Shown here: positions 32,690-44,310 of the stretch, one piece after another
Layout: the number at the start of each line of letters is the position of its first letter
Numbering within the stretch: the first letter of the stretch is position 1
Source of the DNA: Gnetum montanum
Taxonomy: Eukaryota > Streptophyta > Gnetopsida > Gnetales > Gnetaceae
Length of the DNA: 64,000 bases
Reading direction: 5' to 3'
Assembly (NCBI GenBank): GCA_015680685.1
Contig: MNCI01003361.1
Coordinates: forward strand, 330,455 to 394,454
The notes under the pieces: model-generated
What the model was told of the DNA's origin: nothing
Databases searched by the model: none
Seen by the model: the letters and a program-made list of their open reading frames with translations, nothing else
Position numbers and translations under genes: made by a program

Positions 32690-33635
32690 TGATAAATTAT
32701 CATTGAGTCACTGTGTTGATTGGGCCGCGTTTACGTGGGCCCGTTGATGCGTCCCTTGCATTGACGTGGGCCCGTCGATGTGGCCTTCCTGTGTTGACGT
32801 GGCCCCATTTACGCAGCCGCCTGTCTCGGCCTATAAATAAGAGGGCCTTCCGCCTCATTTAGGCATCTTTCAGTTAGTTGTAGCGAAGCTCTTACAGTTT
32901 GTTCCCGTAGGAGATAAAATATTTTCCAAGTGCCCGCAGCAGGTGTATGAAAAGCGATTGGATCTCTATTTGAAAATTGATGTATCTGAGCCCATTGGCA
33001 TGACGGCAATAAAGACGAATTGTTCATGCAATCCTTGCAGCATTTGGACTTAGTTGTTTCATGCATTTAATAGTTTAAAATGTTTATGCTTTGTTGATCA
33101 TTTGTTTAGGCTTTATTAGTTACTTGTTGATTATTAATGTTTTTATTATTATAATTTCAATCGTTATGGTTCATTCGTAGTTCATTAAAGACATAAGTAC
33201 GACCATCTCGAACGTAATCCAAACACTTGGTAAGCCCAGTGACGCTTAATGTCTGGTAACCCAACGGTGTTAGGAAATGCTCAGGACGTGCTCGAAAGAT
33301 GGGACCGGATACTTATGCTAGGAGTAGTTAGAATATGAACTAGGATAATTAGAGATTAGGTAATCGTTCATTCATTACTTACCTTTCACACCTTAAATTA
33401 GCCGCCAAAAGATATGCAAAAGAAGCTATAAAAATCATTAGCCTTAGTCTCACTTAACCATCGTAAACGGAACATCACAAGTGAGATTAGGAAGACAATG
33501 ACTGTTCTAATCTAGAGTTTCATTGGTTAGAGTTTGGTGTATGTTAAGTACTTATAGTCTACGGAATTTGACCGGGTCATGTGTGAACGCTTGTGATTCG
33601 TATGGTTGGACGTAGGGGTACCTAGCCGCTCATCA
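32690..33635 (+). repeat. 5' LTR of E5
   Basis: TGATAAATTATC to CGCTCATCA. U3 carries repeated TTGACGTGGGCCC/GTTGATGCGTCCC-like words instead of GATATC. TATAAATA is at 32832-32839. Two CTTGGTAAGCCCAG-type motifs lie near 33230-33265. Confidence 0.92.
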
Positions 33636-33802
33636 TTAGAGCTATTTATGGGGGCTGTTAAGTCTTACATGCATCATCTAACCTTAGTGAAATTATCATC
33701 CAAGTCATTGGAACAGGCCCAGGATAGAGATATTTAAGCACGCTAGGCAGATTAAAGTTAGTAACGAGGTACATCGATTCCGTGGACCATCTAACATCTA
33801 GC

Positions 33803-36185
33803 ATGACGTCTTCCAGGAGGGAGATATCCACCCCACTGGTGCCACAAGAGTGTCGGGTGGTATACAAGCATCCTGATGAGTACGTCCCTAATTTCATGTT
33901 CATCCTACATCAGGATGAGCACCTATGATGGCAGGACATGGAGGGAAATATTGTACACCCTCCTGACTGATCAGCTCCTACGATGCTATTCCACAATCTT
34001 GGCAGATTAGGCATCCAGTACCTCGGAGTAGAGTATGTCATGGAGGACCATGACTACCAAGACTATCGTCCCAATGAGGCTCAATGAACAAGAGATCAGT
34101 AGCAGGCAGACAGATATGAACAGCTGAAGGGGAAACAATTCAATAACCCCTTATTTTTGCAAGGGTTGCCAGACGATGAGGATCCCATCTTTCATGACAC
34201 CCATTCAACCGAACTTCCCCTGGGGCAGTAGGTCCTCCAATCCATGATTCATTCCAAGCACCTAGGTGGCCAAGATTCCCAAGGGGATGATAGGTCACGT
34301 AGCAAAGATGAATAGGACGAGTAGGACCATCACCAGGGTAGAGGGAGAGATCGTTCTCCTTCTTCTCCATCCTCTCACTCTCCTTCTCCTTCATCCAGCT
34401 CAAGCTCTGATCACAACCAAGGTAGGAGGAAGCAAAAGGATGGGGGTAAAAAGGTTTGGAAGGATCGAAAGGAGAAACAAAAGGAAACATGCAAACCATC
34501 ACGTGATGCTCACCGGCATGAAAGGAGGGATGACCGGAATCGTCACAAACGTCGTAGTCCTCAGCAAAACTATGATTCATACGAGCCGTTGTTGGCTACA
34601 CGGAGTATGCTCTAGATCTCTGAGGCAGTTCAAATTCCTAGTAGGCACATGAAGGATAGCTGGATCAAGCGCATTGATATGAACAACATCCCCAGATTTG
34701 AAGGGGATATAACTTTGATCCGCAGACCCACTTGCAGGCGTTCCATTATGCCTACACCCTACAAAACAATGACAATGATTGGCAAAGGTTGAAGCTGTTC
34801 CCTCGCACACTCATCAGAGAAGCTGAAAGTTGGTATCGGTCCTTGGAGTCGAAATCAATACGAAGATGGAGTACCATGCTTGAAATTTTCAACGACAAAT
34901 ATCAAACGTACTCTAGAGTGGCGAACCTGAGACGGTAGATCCAAGGATGGAAAAAAGGAAATCATGAACATTTGGATGCCGCCATGAGCAGGTACTACTC
35001 ATTGTTGCATTGGTGCCCTAGTCATGGTTACCCTTAGCGGGCATAGCTTCGTCACATCATTGATGGGCTCCATTCTGAAATGCAAAAGACCCTTGGCATG
35101 TATGCCCATGGGCGACTGTCAGAGCTAAGGACCCATCAATTGCAACGTCTCATTGAGTGGGTGGCCAAGGAGGAAGGAGAACTTAAGAAAAAGGAGAGTG
35201 CAAAAGAATTCAACAAGGATCCTTCCCTCAGAAAAAGGGAGGTAAGATTTTGTGATGAGGAGGAAGAATCATCGTTGGAAGTAGCGGTAAACCGAAAGAA
35301 TTTTCCGTTACAAAAGTTCACATCTGAAATTTCGGCAAAGGTGGATAAGATGTGGGACTCTCTGGATGAAAGGGTCCAAAGTGTGTTGAAAATCATAGAG
35401 GAGTCCAAAGCACAAGGTAATGGCCGTGATCGATGTAGGAAGAAGGAAGCTGACCGTGCCCAATATAAGGGAAAGGGAAAGGTTGCTGTAGCAAAGCAGG
35501 TTGCAGACTCTGACACCGAGGAGGAAGATGAATGCGGCATATGCCAATATGAACATCCTAAGGGATGTTGTCCTATGGTGTCACATCTTCAAGAGTCTGG
35601 GGTGTACGCATTGAACCCTCACTTGGCACAAAGGCAAACACCTCGAAGGTTGCCTTATCCACAAGGCAATTCTAGGCGATTCCACCAGCAATAGCAAGGA
35701 TACTATCCAAGTGGAGCACCACCACAACCGTATGAATACTTCCAACAGTGGCAGCACCCACAAACATGGGGGATGCCACCTCCAAGGTAGAAGTACCCTT
35801 ACAAATAGCTAGATCCTTATGGGTACTATGTTTAGCAATCGGTCTCTCTAAGGGACTCTTCCAGCCATGCGGCCTTTCAAAGTCATTACCATCCCCTGGA
35901 GTACTTTCGCCCTCAATCTCCATCAACACGGGGTGAACATCCACACCTCTTTTATCCTCCATCACCTTCTCCTACCACTAATCCACCACATCCCACTCCG
36001 CTGCCACCTACACCTCCGATGCAGGGAGAGATACCACCACAGCCACAGCAATGAAATGCTATGAGGGCTGTTAACTTACAACCGGCACCCCAGCCGAGTG
36101 GACCGGAACCCCAGCCACGAAAACGTCCTTTTTTCTAGCCCAACAACGTGAACATACCCTCACATACACATGTGGCCAGTGCCCT
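33803..36185 (+). pseudogene. E5 gag (stops and one frameshift)
   Basis: ATG 33803 opens the shared N-terminal module (VPQECRVVYKHPDEYVPNF). It is followed by an RS/SP-rich basic segment (about 34300-34580), the gag core with a frameshift near 34705 (then WQRLKLFPRTLIREAESWYR), and a clean 204-codon stretch at 35080-35694. That stretch carries the finger CGICQYEHPKGCC (35533-35571) and SHLQESGVYALNP. A Pro/Gln-rich tail ends at about 36130 with KRPFF and PSHTHV, the point at which E6 continues into protease. Homology to the family stops near 36188. Confidence 0.87.
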
Positions 36186-36188
36186 TGA

Positions 36189-36925
36189 ACCTACAAGGAT
36201 CAAGTGGGATTGCAGAAGGAGGTAAACGAGAAGCACATTCAAGTCGCTAAAGCCAAGATGAACCAAGCACTCCAGTAGCTCCAAGAGGGAGGTAATGCAT
36301 GGTCATCCATCTTCGATGGGTTGAATTCCTACAATAAAGAGAAAATCCACTTAAAGGAGCTGCAGATCGAGGAAATGACAGAATACATGGAATTGGCCAA
36401 CCTTCGATATGCAAACCTGGCTATGCTCATAGCCAGGAGACCGCGGTTAGAATTAGAAAAACAAGTGGTTGCCTTGTATTCCTTATACGAGGGTGAGTTC
36501 CAGGTGCAGAAGACAACAAAACAGAAGCTAGCAATAGCAAGCGTTGAACTTGAGATCCTCCGCCCGAGCTTTGAAGGACACCGTAGTGTCACGGAGGACC
36601 TGGCCAAAAGAATGAATGACTACCAGCAGCTGCAGGCATCAATCCGAGCATTCGACATCGAACGCAAGCAATTTGTAGCTTGGTTTGTCAATTTAAAAGA
36701 ACTCTTTCCAGCGTTGCCATGCCCTTGGGAAGTTCCAGCNCAGCTTGGTTTGTCAATTTAAAAGAACTCTTTCCAGCGTTGCCATGCCCTTGGGAAGTTC
36801 CAGCTCCAACACACATTGGAGAAGCTTCCTGGATCGTGAACGACCCCAGAAGAAAAGAAGAAAAGATGAGGGCTCTCTTGGAGGCTTTCCAGCTACCTCT
36901 AGAAGTTGCAGCTTCCACAGGATAG
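36189..36925 (+). CDS. Unidentified coiled-coil ORF in E5 (in place of pol)
   Basis: I do not recognise this protein. Its frame starts right after gag homology ends and has one TAG (36276-36278). It is then open from 36279 (first Met 36321) to the artefact at 36740. Past the duplicated block, the same protein continues in the shifted frame to TAG at 36923-36925. Visible content is long Leu/Glu/Lys/Gln heptad-like helices (LKELQIEEMTEYMELANLRY, LELEKQVVALYSLYEGEFQV, VTEDLAKRMNDYQQLQ), then a Trp/Pro-containing segment (LFPALPCPW) and a short acidic/basic end. No protease, RT or integrase motif is present. It may be a captured host sequence or an accessory transposon protein. Codons are much less decayed than in neighbouring gag. 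Confidence 0.6.
36677..36804. other. Assembly join: exact 63-bp duplication around a single N
   Basis: Bases 36677-36739 recur without change at 36742-36804, separated by the N at 36740 and one C. The offset of 65 bp shifts the frame of the ORF running through it. Collapsing one copy restores one continuous frame, so this is most simply two contig ends overlapping but not merged. Confidence 0.9.
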
Positions 36926-37257
36926 CCATCATTCACGTCGCCACCAATGCATGGGCCAGAGGCTGGAGAAGGACCATCAGAACCACCGCCCCTAGGGAAG
37001 GTGTGATCTTCTCCAGCAATTTTGTGCATCATTCTACATAGCAGAGATTCTAGGAACCACGGGGTGTTCAATTTTGTCTCTCAACACCATCATTTTTGTA
37101 ATTTTTTCTCCTTTGTAACTCGGGCACTTGGTCAAATTCATGTTGTGTCATGTGTGTGTCATGTATGTATTTAAGTTATGTGTGTTAAAAATAAGAGTCC
37201 ATACCTTCCAAATTGTAAAGTAACTTGTGGACAAGTTTTTGCTCAGTCATGGAGGTA
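36926..37257 (+). other. E5 3' non-coding region and polypurine tract
   Basis: The first 80 bp would encode a Pro/Gly-rich tail if the TAG at 36923 were a mutated codon. Then T-rich sequence and the family signature GGACAAGTTTTTGCTCAGTC lead to CATGGAGGTA at the LTR border. Confidence 0.65.
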
Positions 37258-38202
37258 TGATAAAGTATAATTGGGTCACTGCGTCGACTAGGCCACGTCG
37301 ACGCGGGCCCGTTGACGTGTCCCTTGCATTGACATGGGCTCGTCGATGTGGCCTTCCTGCATTGACTTGGCCCCATTTACGCAGCCGCCTGTCTCGGCCT
37401 ATAAATAAGAGGCCTTCCACCTCATTTAGGCGTCTTTCAGTTAGTTGTAGCGAAGCTCTTGCAGTTTGTTCCCGCAGGAGATAGAATATTTTCCAAGTGC
37501 TCGCAGCAGATGTATGAAAAGCGATCGGATCTCTATTCGAGCATTGATGTATCTAAGCCCATTGGCGTGATAGAAATAAAGAAGAACTGTTCATGTAATT
37601 CTTGCAGCATTTGGACTTAGTTGTTTCATGCATTTAATAGTTTAAAATGTTTATGCTTTGTTGATCATTTGTTTAGGCTTTATTAGCTACTTGTTGATTA
37701 TTAATGTTTTTATTATTATAATTTCAATCGTTATGGTTCATTCATAGTTCATTAAAGACATAAGTACGACCATCTCGAACGTAATCCAAACACTTGGTAA
37801 GCCCAGCGACGCTTAACGTCTGGTAACCCAGCGATGTTAGGAAATACTCAGAACGTGCTCGGAAGATGGGACCAGATACTTATGCTAGGAGTAGTTAGAA
37901 TATGAATTAGGATAATTAGAGATTAGGTAATCATTCATTCATTACTTACCTTTCACACCTTAAATTAGCCACCAAAAGATATGCAAAAGAAGCTATAAAA
38001 ATCATTAGCCTTAGTCTCACTTAACCATCGTAAACGGAACATCATAAGTGAGATTAGGAAGGAAATGACCGTTCTAATCTAGAGTTTCACTGGTTAGAGT
38101 CTGGTGTATGTTAAGTATTTATAGTCTACAGAATTCGACCAGGTCACGTGTGAACGCTCGTGATTCGTATGGTTGGACGTAGGGGTACCTAGCCGCTCAT
38201 CA
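37258..38202 (+). repeat. 3' LTR of E5
   Basis: TGATAAAGTATAATTGGGTC to CGCTCATCA, 945 bp, followed by duplication ATGGA. TATAAATA is at 37400-37407. It differs from the 5' LTR mostly by C/T and G/A changes, concentrated in the CpG-rich U3. Confidence 0.92.
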
Positions 38203-39380
38203 ATGGAGATGATGTTTGGATGCTTCTTTTATGAAAGTAAGGAAAAGCTAAGAATGATAATATTTAGTCTTCCACTAATACATCTAGATTGTGTACCACT
38301 TGGAGAAAATTTGGTATCACTGCAATTTCTTATTTATGAATGCATGATAGATAGATTACTTAGAATGAAACTTCTAGCATATATGATTTGAATAGAAAGA
38401 GAAAACATAATTTTGAAAAATAAATTACTAATCTTGAGAATTCATTTAAAGTTATAATACTTTGCATTAGTATTTTCTAGATATTTTTTTGGAAGGATGG
38501 CAAATATTTTATTTCTTTTAATTTGAAAATTTCTTATGAGATTATTACTAAGAATGATTTTATTCATAAAAAATTCAATAAGGCCTCAAAATGCAATTAT
38601 GATTGCATGTTTGGGTGAGAAAATTGAAGATATTAGAGAAGCTCTTACATTTCCTAAAATTTATATTTTTTTATGATTTCTTATTCATAAAGGTCTTTCT
38701 ATTGGCACGCTTTTTAAACATATGAGAAATATTTCTCCTCAATATCCTCTTTCTAGAAGTGAAGATTCATTTTCTCATATTTTTTATTGAGTGTTTTGTT
38801 GCTTAGCATGAATGGAAATGGGCATTTATAATTTATAATAACTTTCAACATAATTCCTGGTGATGAGCTTTCTTTGTCTTCTTTCTTTTTTTACATTTGG
38901 AAATGTCTTTTGACTACATATTCTTTACTCTATTTGGAATCTTTAGTGTGCAATTATTTTCCAATAGCAAGAGCCTAACTATGACATCTTTTTAGGAGTT
39001 AGATACCAGATACTCAAAGATAGGGCTTTTTAGCTACAACTTTAAGCAAAAAAGTTCTTAATGAAAGCTAAATAATTAATTGGTTTTGGAGGCTTGAGGA
39101 TAGAAAGCTTTCAACTTTTGTTGCTATTTGTTCTTTACTTTTCATTGATGTAAAAACTATTGAGGGTGCTTTTGGATAAGGGCAAGGCAGTGATCATTTT
39201 TCTACCCTAGAAGGAAGGTTTTTTAGGATTGGTTGTAAAGATAAAAATTTGAAAAGACATCCCCAAAACTGTTGGGCTTTTTTTTTTGATACTATCTCTT
39301 CAATGATCTAATGTACTTTAAATTTTTTTAATATTATTATCCATTTTTTTGTGGTCTCCCCACCTACACCCTCACCCCCA
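38203..39380 (+). pseudogene. LINE-2 ORF2 C-terminal (zf-RVT) remnant and 3' UTR
   Basis: Downstream of E5 the LINE resumes. At 38620-38830 EDIREALTFPKIYIFL, FLIHKGLSIGTLF and DSFSHIFY match VWSLPTLPKIKQFLW, LLHQGLPIGKC and DDFVHVFWHC of LINE-1, with the Cys ligands lost. The 3' UTR ends in a C-rich stretch near 39375, as in LINE-1. Confidence 0.72.
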
Positions 39381-39389
39381 CTTGAACTG

Positions 39390-42300
39390 AGTAATATCCC
39401 ATTGAAAAGCATAAAAAATTTAAGTAAAATGATGATGAGTTGGGAAAAAAGTAAAGTACATTTGCCCTTCAACTTAAGAAAATTCAAAAAAAAAAAAAAC
39501 ATTTGACTTTAAGAAATTTTTTTCTTATTAAGAATAAACTTGCATTGTGCACAAGCATTATCACTATATATATCTAATGTGTTGTAATGTAGCACACTGT
39601 AAGAAAATATGATTTTCATCTTCAATGCTATTTGTATAATAAGCATATTTGTTCTTAATAAGGAATTTTGAGCTATCTACCTATTTGTGTTCTACTAATG
39701 GTGCAATGTAAATGATGAGGAATAACAACTAGATAAATGTCATAGAAAATACATTAATTGTTCAAATTTCATGGAATATTCTTCCTTAAAGTTGTAGCTA
39801 AAAAGTAACATATTTAAGAGTTTGATATGTAACTCCTTAAGAGAGGTCATAGTTATGCTCTTGTTGCTTGAAAATAATTATACATCAAGGCTTCCCAATA
39901 AAGTACAGAACAAACAATTAAAGACACTTCTAAATGTAAAGAAAAGAAATAAATAGGTTGATCATTTTATTAATGCTTGGTTAAAAATTGCTAAAAATTT
40001 TAGGCATCTATTTTCAAGCATGTTGTGCAAAAGGATACTTAAAAAATACAAGAAAAAGAGTTTTCACTTCTACAAAGAGAATATTAGGAGAAATAATTCT
40101 CATATGTTCTAATAGAAAAACTTTGATGAATAAGATTTTATAAAAAATACAATTTTTGAAAAGGTATGACCTCTCCAAATATCTTTCCATTTCATCATCT
40201 AAAAGTGTAGTGAAAATTACATATTCGAGAACATATTGAATTTGTTATGAATAAAATCATTAGCTTTCATAACCTAGTATTCAACTTTGGAGTTAAAAGG
40301 AAAAATAGATTTGCCATAATTCCAAAAAATATTTGAAAAATCCTATTACAAACTATTGTCAACTTTGAATAAATTTTCAAGATCATCAATTAATTTTTCA
40401 AATTCTTTTTTCTCTTTTTATTTAAACCATAGAGGTCAGAAGGCTCCTTTCAAGTAATCCATCTATCATGCATACATTGGTGTAGGAACACCTCTTTTGA
40501 TCCCTTTGTTTGATCCTGCATGCTATGTGTCTTCTTCTGTTGACTTTATTAATGATGATTGTTAGATATTTTGGCATGTTTCAAGGTGTTTTGGGCTCAT
40601 TTTGACGAGTTTAGGGGGTTTCAGGGTTTATGGGGACTTGTTTGGAGGCATTTGGAGGCTCTAGGCATCAAAATGAGTATTTTTGTGTTTGACATCTATA
40701 GGTGAGACATCTTACTAGAAAGTGGAACGTCTTAGTTGAGACATCCCACTAGAAATTGCGACATCCTAGAAAAATAGTAGACATCCCACCCGAGAGTTGG
40801 GTTTTCATAGGAGACATCCTAGCAAATCAGAGATGACCCAAACACATGGGGAAACTTTTGAAAACATCCATGCCAATTTGAGAAGCAACCAAAGAAAAAT
40901 GGAAATAGCCAGGAAAAAAGTGAGAAGACTTGGGAAATATCTAAAGAACCTCAAGTTGAGTTGAGGAAATGTTTTTAGGATTCTCATCTTCTGGTTGCTT
41001 ATAAATATTAATATAATTCACCATTATTAGTGCTGAAGTGCTAAAATTTCAAAGGTCAAAGGCCAATAGCCCTAACCATGAGTAGGAGAGAAAGCTTGTG
41101 AGAGTTGATGAGAGGAGCTTGTGTAAGGAAATTGAGCAAGAGGCAAGGGAGAGAACTTGAGAGAGGTTGAGGGAATCTCTTATAAGTATCTTGTCTTGAG
41201 CTTGGGCTCCATGGTAAGTTATTAAGGATTAAGAGGGGACAAGTATGGTCTCTAAAAGTTTTGGGAGAGTTGTGAGTTGAGCTTGGCTTCTCATCCGGAT
41301 GTATTTTCTATGTATTTTAAGAATTTTATTAATATAAGGAAAATTTTCTCTATTTCATTGTGTTGTTCTTATTTTCTAAGCTATATCTACTTGGAAGTTG
41401 TGGATTGGGTCCTATTGGGGTATATTGAGTTGCAACCCCTACACCGTACATAGCCCAAAAACTTCAATGATACTAAATTTTCTCCAAGTAGTACACAATC
41501 TAGATGAATTAGTAGCTTAATCTCCTTCATTAAAAGGAAGCCATCATGGGCTAATTTTCTTAAGCATATCTTTTGAAACTATAACATGATTGTAATTTCA
41601 ATACTTACTAAGCTTACACCATGTCTTCCAAATTTGTTTGATAATGAGAGAACTAGGGAAAAAATGACCTGAGAAAAAAAGAATATAGTGAAGAAGGTTA
41701 TTAGAAGATGAACTATTATCATTTTTAGGCTTTCTTTGCATAAGTCTGTTTCTTAAAAGGAGCATCTAAACATCATCTTTATTAATGCACTTTGCAATTC
41801 ATATTGTTATAAGAAAATTATCTTAGTTATAATAATTAATGAAGCTAATTTCTTCATCTTTCTTGTCATTAATGCAAATATTCCAAGTAGCTCTAGAAAA
41901 GCTTTTCTATGTTGCTTAGGAGACCAAAGAATGTAGAAGAGGATATGATGAATTCTATCATAAGAAGTTTTAGAAGATGCCTAACAACTAGAGTAATAAA
42001 CATGAGTTGATTGAAGTATTTTCTCAATAACTAAAGCTTTATTAGTAATGGTGAATTTTTCCTTTTCATTTATCAAGCCTTTTTTCAATTTTATCAACCA
42101 CATAGCAAGATCAAGCTTAGAAAAAAGATATTTCTAAAATTTGAAAACAGAATCATTTTTCAAAATTTTCCAAGGCGTAAGAGTAGGCTACCCATCAATA
42201 GTGCTATTCTAGTAAACAACTTGATACAAGAGCTAAATAACATGTAGTAATCTTCTACTCTTGCTAATAGAATAGTGAGATGTTGTAGAAAGAATTGATA

Positions 42301-42480
42301 ATCATCACAAAAGCATGCTCTATAAAGTGAAATTTTCTTAATGATATTGCATTGTAAATCATAATGTAGATTATTTATCATGAGTATGATGTATACAAGA
42401 GGCATTACCATCCTCCCTTGAAAGGCATCAACGATGCTACCTCTCAAGGATATATTCCTATTACAATAAACTTCACAAAT
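39390..42480 (-). mobile_element. LINE-3: 5'-truncated L1 remnant on the minus strand, split by a solo LTR
   Basis: Read leftward from 42480, the RT palm region (FCDDYQFFL near 42290) and flanks align with LINE-2 31980-32240. The segment at 39990-39780 aligns with the LINE-2 3' UTR (38941-39050, sharing TTTTTAGCTACAACTTTAAG). The 5' half (ORF1, endonuclease) is absent, as usual for truncated LINEs. The solo LTR at 40478-41446 interrupts it. All frames are broken. Confidence 0.75.
40478..41446 (+). repeat. Solo LTR of the second family (copy 2) with TACAT duplications
   Basis: TGGTGTAGGAACA to CCCCTACACCG (terminal CA mutated to CG), 969 bp, flanked by perfect duplications TACAT at 40473-40477 and 41447-41451. 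Homologous to 24643-25612. TATA-like GCTTATAAATATT is near 41000. No internal region remains, which fits LTR-LTR recombination. Confidence 0.85.
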
Positions 42481-42866
42481 TAACCTTATTAATTGGCAAC
42501 TCCAACTCTAAAAAGATATTTTTGGAAAATAGATTGTGGTTTTCAAATGAATCCTTACTCCTCCTATGCAGACTTGGAAATATGTTTTCAAATTAATGTT
42601 TTTTATTGGTTTAGATATAATTTATATTTAATTTTTTTAAAAAAATGTTTATGATTTGTTAAAAGCCATCAAATTGATGTAAAAATAAATGTGTGAAAAG
42701 ATATACATAATTCTTCTAAATGTGTTAATTTTTATAGTATATAATTAGCCATTAAACATGTATCATGTTAATGTAGCCTCAAATATTTATTTGACATGGC
42801 TCTAATTTCTAACACATATTAATTGAAAAGTTTAAAAGCATAAAAATCATTAAAAAATATGATCGC
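42481..42866. other. AT-rich spacer ending in the E8 target duplication
   Basis: No gene. ATCGC at 42862-42866 pairs with ATCGG at 58056-58060. Confidence 0.6.
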
Positions 42867-43424
42867 TGTGAGAGAGGTCTCAGGGTAGAGGTTCCCCTAG
42901 TTTCTCCCCATAGTATAGGGAACATACAACACTTTGAGATGTTTATGATTGGCACTCAAGTATTAGAAAATTCATTCCAGCTTGATGATACCAAGCAAGT
43001 AGCAAAACTCCATCGTATTATTTCCCCTCTTAGTCCTCTTTAGCTTACCCTCATGTTATAGAACTACATGGTCACAAATGTGTAGGCATCATGGATTAAA
43101 TAGTCCTAGTATGGTGCCTTGCCTAACCTTGTACTAGATCATGAGGGGTTTGAGGATGAGGCATTCCTTGTAGATAAATCATCATCCTCCTATCGATGAT
43201 GTCTATAGGGTTGTTTGTGTACTTGTTTGCTAGTCCTCGTTCAAAGTTTATAGGTGCTCTTAGATGTGTATTCTCACTTGATATGAAATTGGCGTATTGC
43301 ATACTTTCTTCTAAATTATGAAGTGGTAGTAATGTTTCTTCTAAGGCATAGTCCCCTAGTCTTCTACACTAGGTCCAATGGATCTAAGGGAATTCCTAGG
43401 GATGCCAGATAATGTTGTTGTAGA
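42867..43424 (+). repeat. 5' LTR of E8
   Basis: Aligned by eye end to end with 57481-58055. Shared words include ACACTTTGAG, TAGTACCAAGCAAG/GATACCAAGCAAG, AATCATGAGGGGTTTG and TCTAAATTATGAAGTGGTAG. Confidence 0.75.
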
Positions 43425-44310
43425 TGGTATTGGATTACATCCTTAGATGTGTTATGACAAGCATGACATCCCTCTAGAATGCTATACCTTTGACGTTTCT
43501 TACCTATGGTCCTTCTAGTTATATATTGTTGTGATATAGGATCATGTTCTCATGTATGTACCCAAGGATTGTCCTTATGGTAAGGCTCTTGTAAGATTTT
43601 CATTATAGAGCCAGTGCTACAATGCTAGCAACCTTTATGTTTTGGCCATGCTTGAGGATAGATGCAGTTGCGTTGTAATGCTATCATCCACTTGAATTTC
43701 TTGATGGTTGGACTAACTGTGGTTTTATTTCAATATGAGTGATGGGAATCCAATTGGCAACTCATAAATTTTTTCTCAAGGAGCTTTCATCTCTAGTCTC
43801 TAGTGCTTCATCTAGGATGAATTATACTTAGTCTTTGCTTCGGTCTCCACTTAGATGATCATTTTCTAGATGGCATTGATTGGAATGTGCTGAATGTGGT
43901 ATCGTTGCACCCCAACTTATCTTAAATATAGTAAGTATGATAATTACAAATAGAGCTATGATTTTTCCCAAAAACTTTACAATTGGGGGTCCTCAGACAT
44001 GTTTTCTTGGTGAGCCTTATTTTTGGTTGATCAAGACCATCATCAGTAGACTTATGTATGCTTATGTTGCAATTTTATTTTTGTCTAGTTGTGTAGATGC
44101 ATCTTTATTTTGGTTACATTTCTAGTTTCATGTGTGCATCCCTCTTGATTTGACTATCTATCATTATCACAAGGCATTGTGCTCTATGCTTAACTATGGC
44201 TTGTTGCTAGGTTTTGTTGAGGATGCATCTTAAGGCCTTGTGAGCTACTCTAAGACCAACTTTGTTGTGGTCCTTATTTTAATGTCCTCTTATGCTTTGG
44301 TTTCTATTAT

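Larger units (their letters stand above)
32690..38202 (+). mobile_element. E5: complete non-autonomous LTR element with gag and an unidentified coiled-coil ORF
   Basis: LTRs 32690-33635 (946 bp) and 37258-38202 (945 bp) are closely similar and flanked by perfect duplications ATGGA (32685-32689 and 38203-38207). The internal region holds gag (33803 to about 36180) and then an unrelated ORF (36189-36925) where other members have protease. RT, RNase H and integrase are absent. The PBS after the 5' LTR (from 33636) is badly decayed. E5 inserted into LINE-2. Confidence 0.92.
26710..39380 (+). mobile_element. LINE-2: heavily decayed L1 element, split by two insertions
   Basis: Pieces at 26710-29452, 31756-32689 and 38203-39380 rejoin in order as an L1 element homologous to LINE-1 (ORF1, endonuclease, RT, zf-RVT, 3' UTR). 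The first gap is a 2303-bp insertion with TTACA duplications. The second is E5 with ATGGA duplications. Nearly every frame is broken, so LINE-2 is older than both insertions. The 5' boundary is approximate. The 3' end near 39380 meets the 3' end of LINE-3 in inverted orientation. Confidence 0.82.

Noticed and set aside
34266-34652. 128-codon ORF overlapping E5 gag
   Set aside because: It is an alternate frame of the basic RS-rich gag segment.
36321-36761. ORF end as read straight through the N
   Set aside because: The last codons after the N are an artefact of the duplicated 63-bp block; the true frame ends at 36925.
24643-41446. One giant 17-kb LTR element bounded by the two second-family LTRs
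   Set aside because: The right copy has its own TACAT duplication on both sides, so it is an independent solo LTR.
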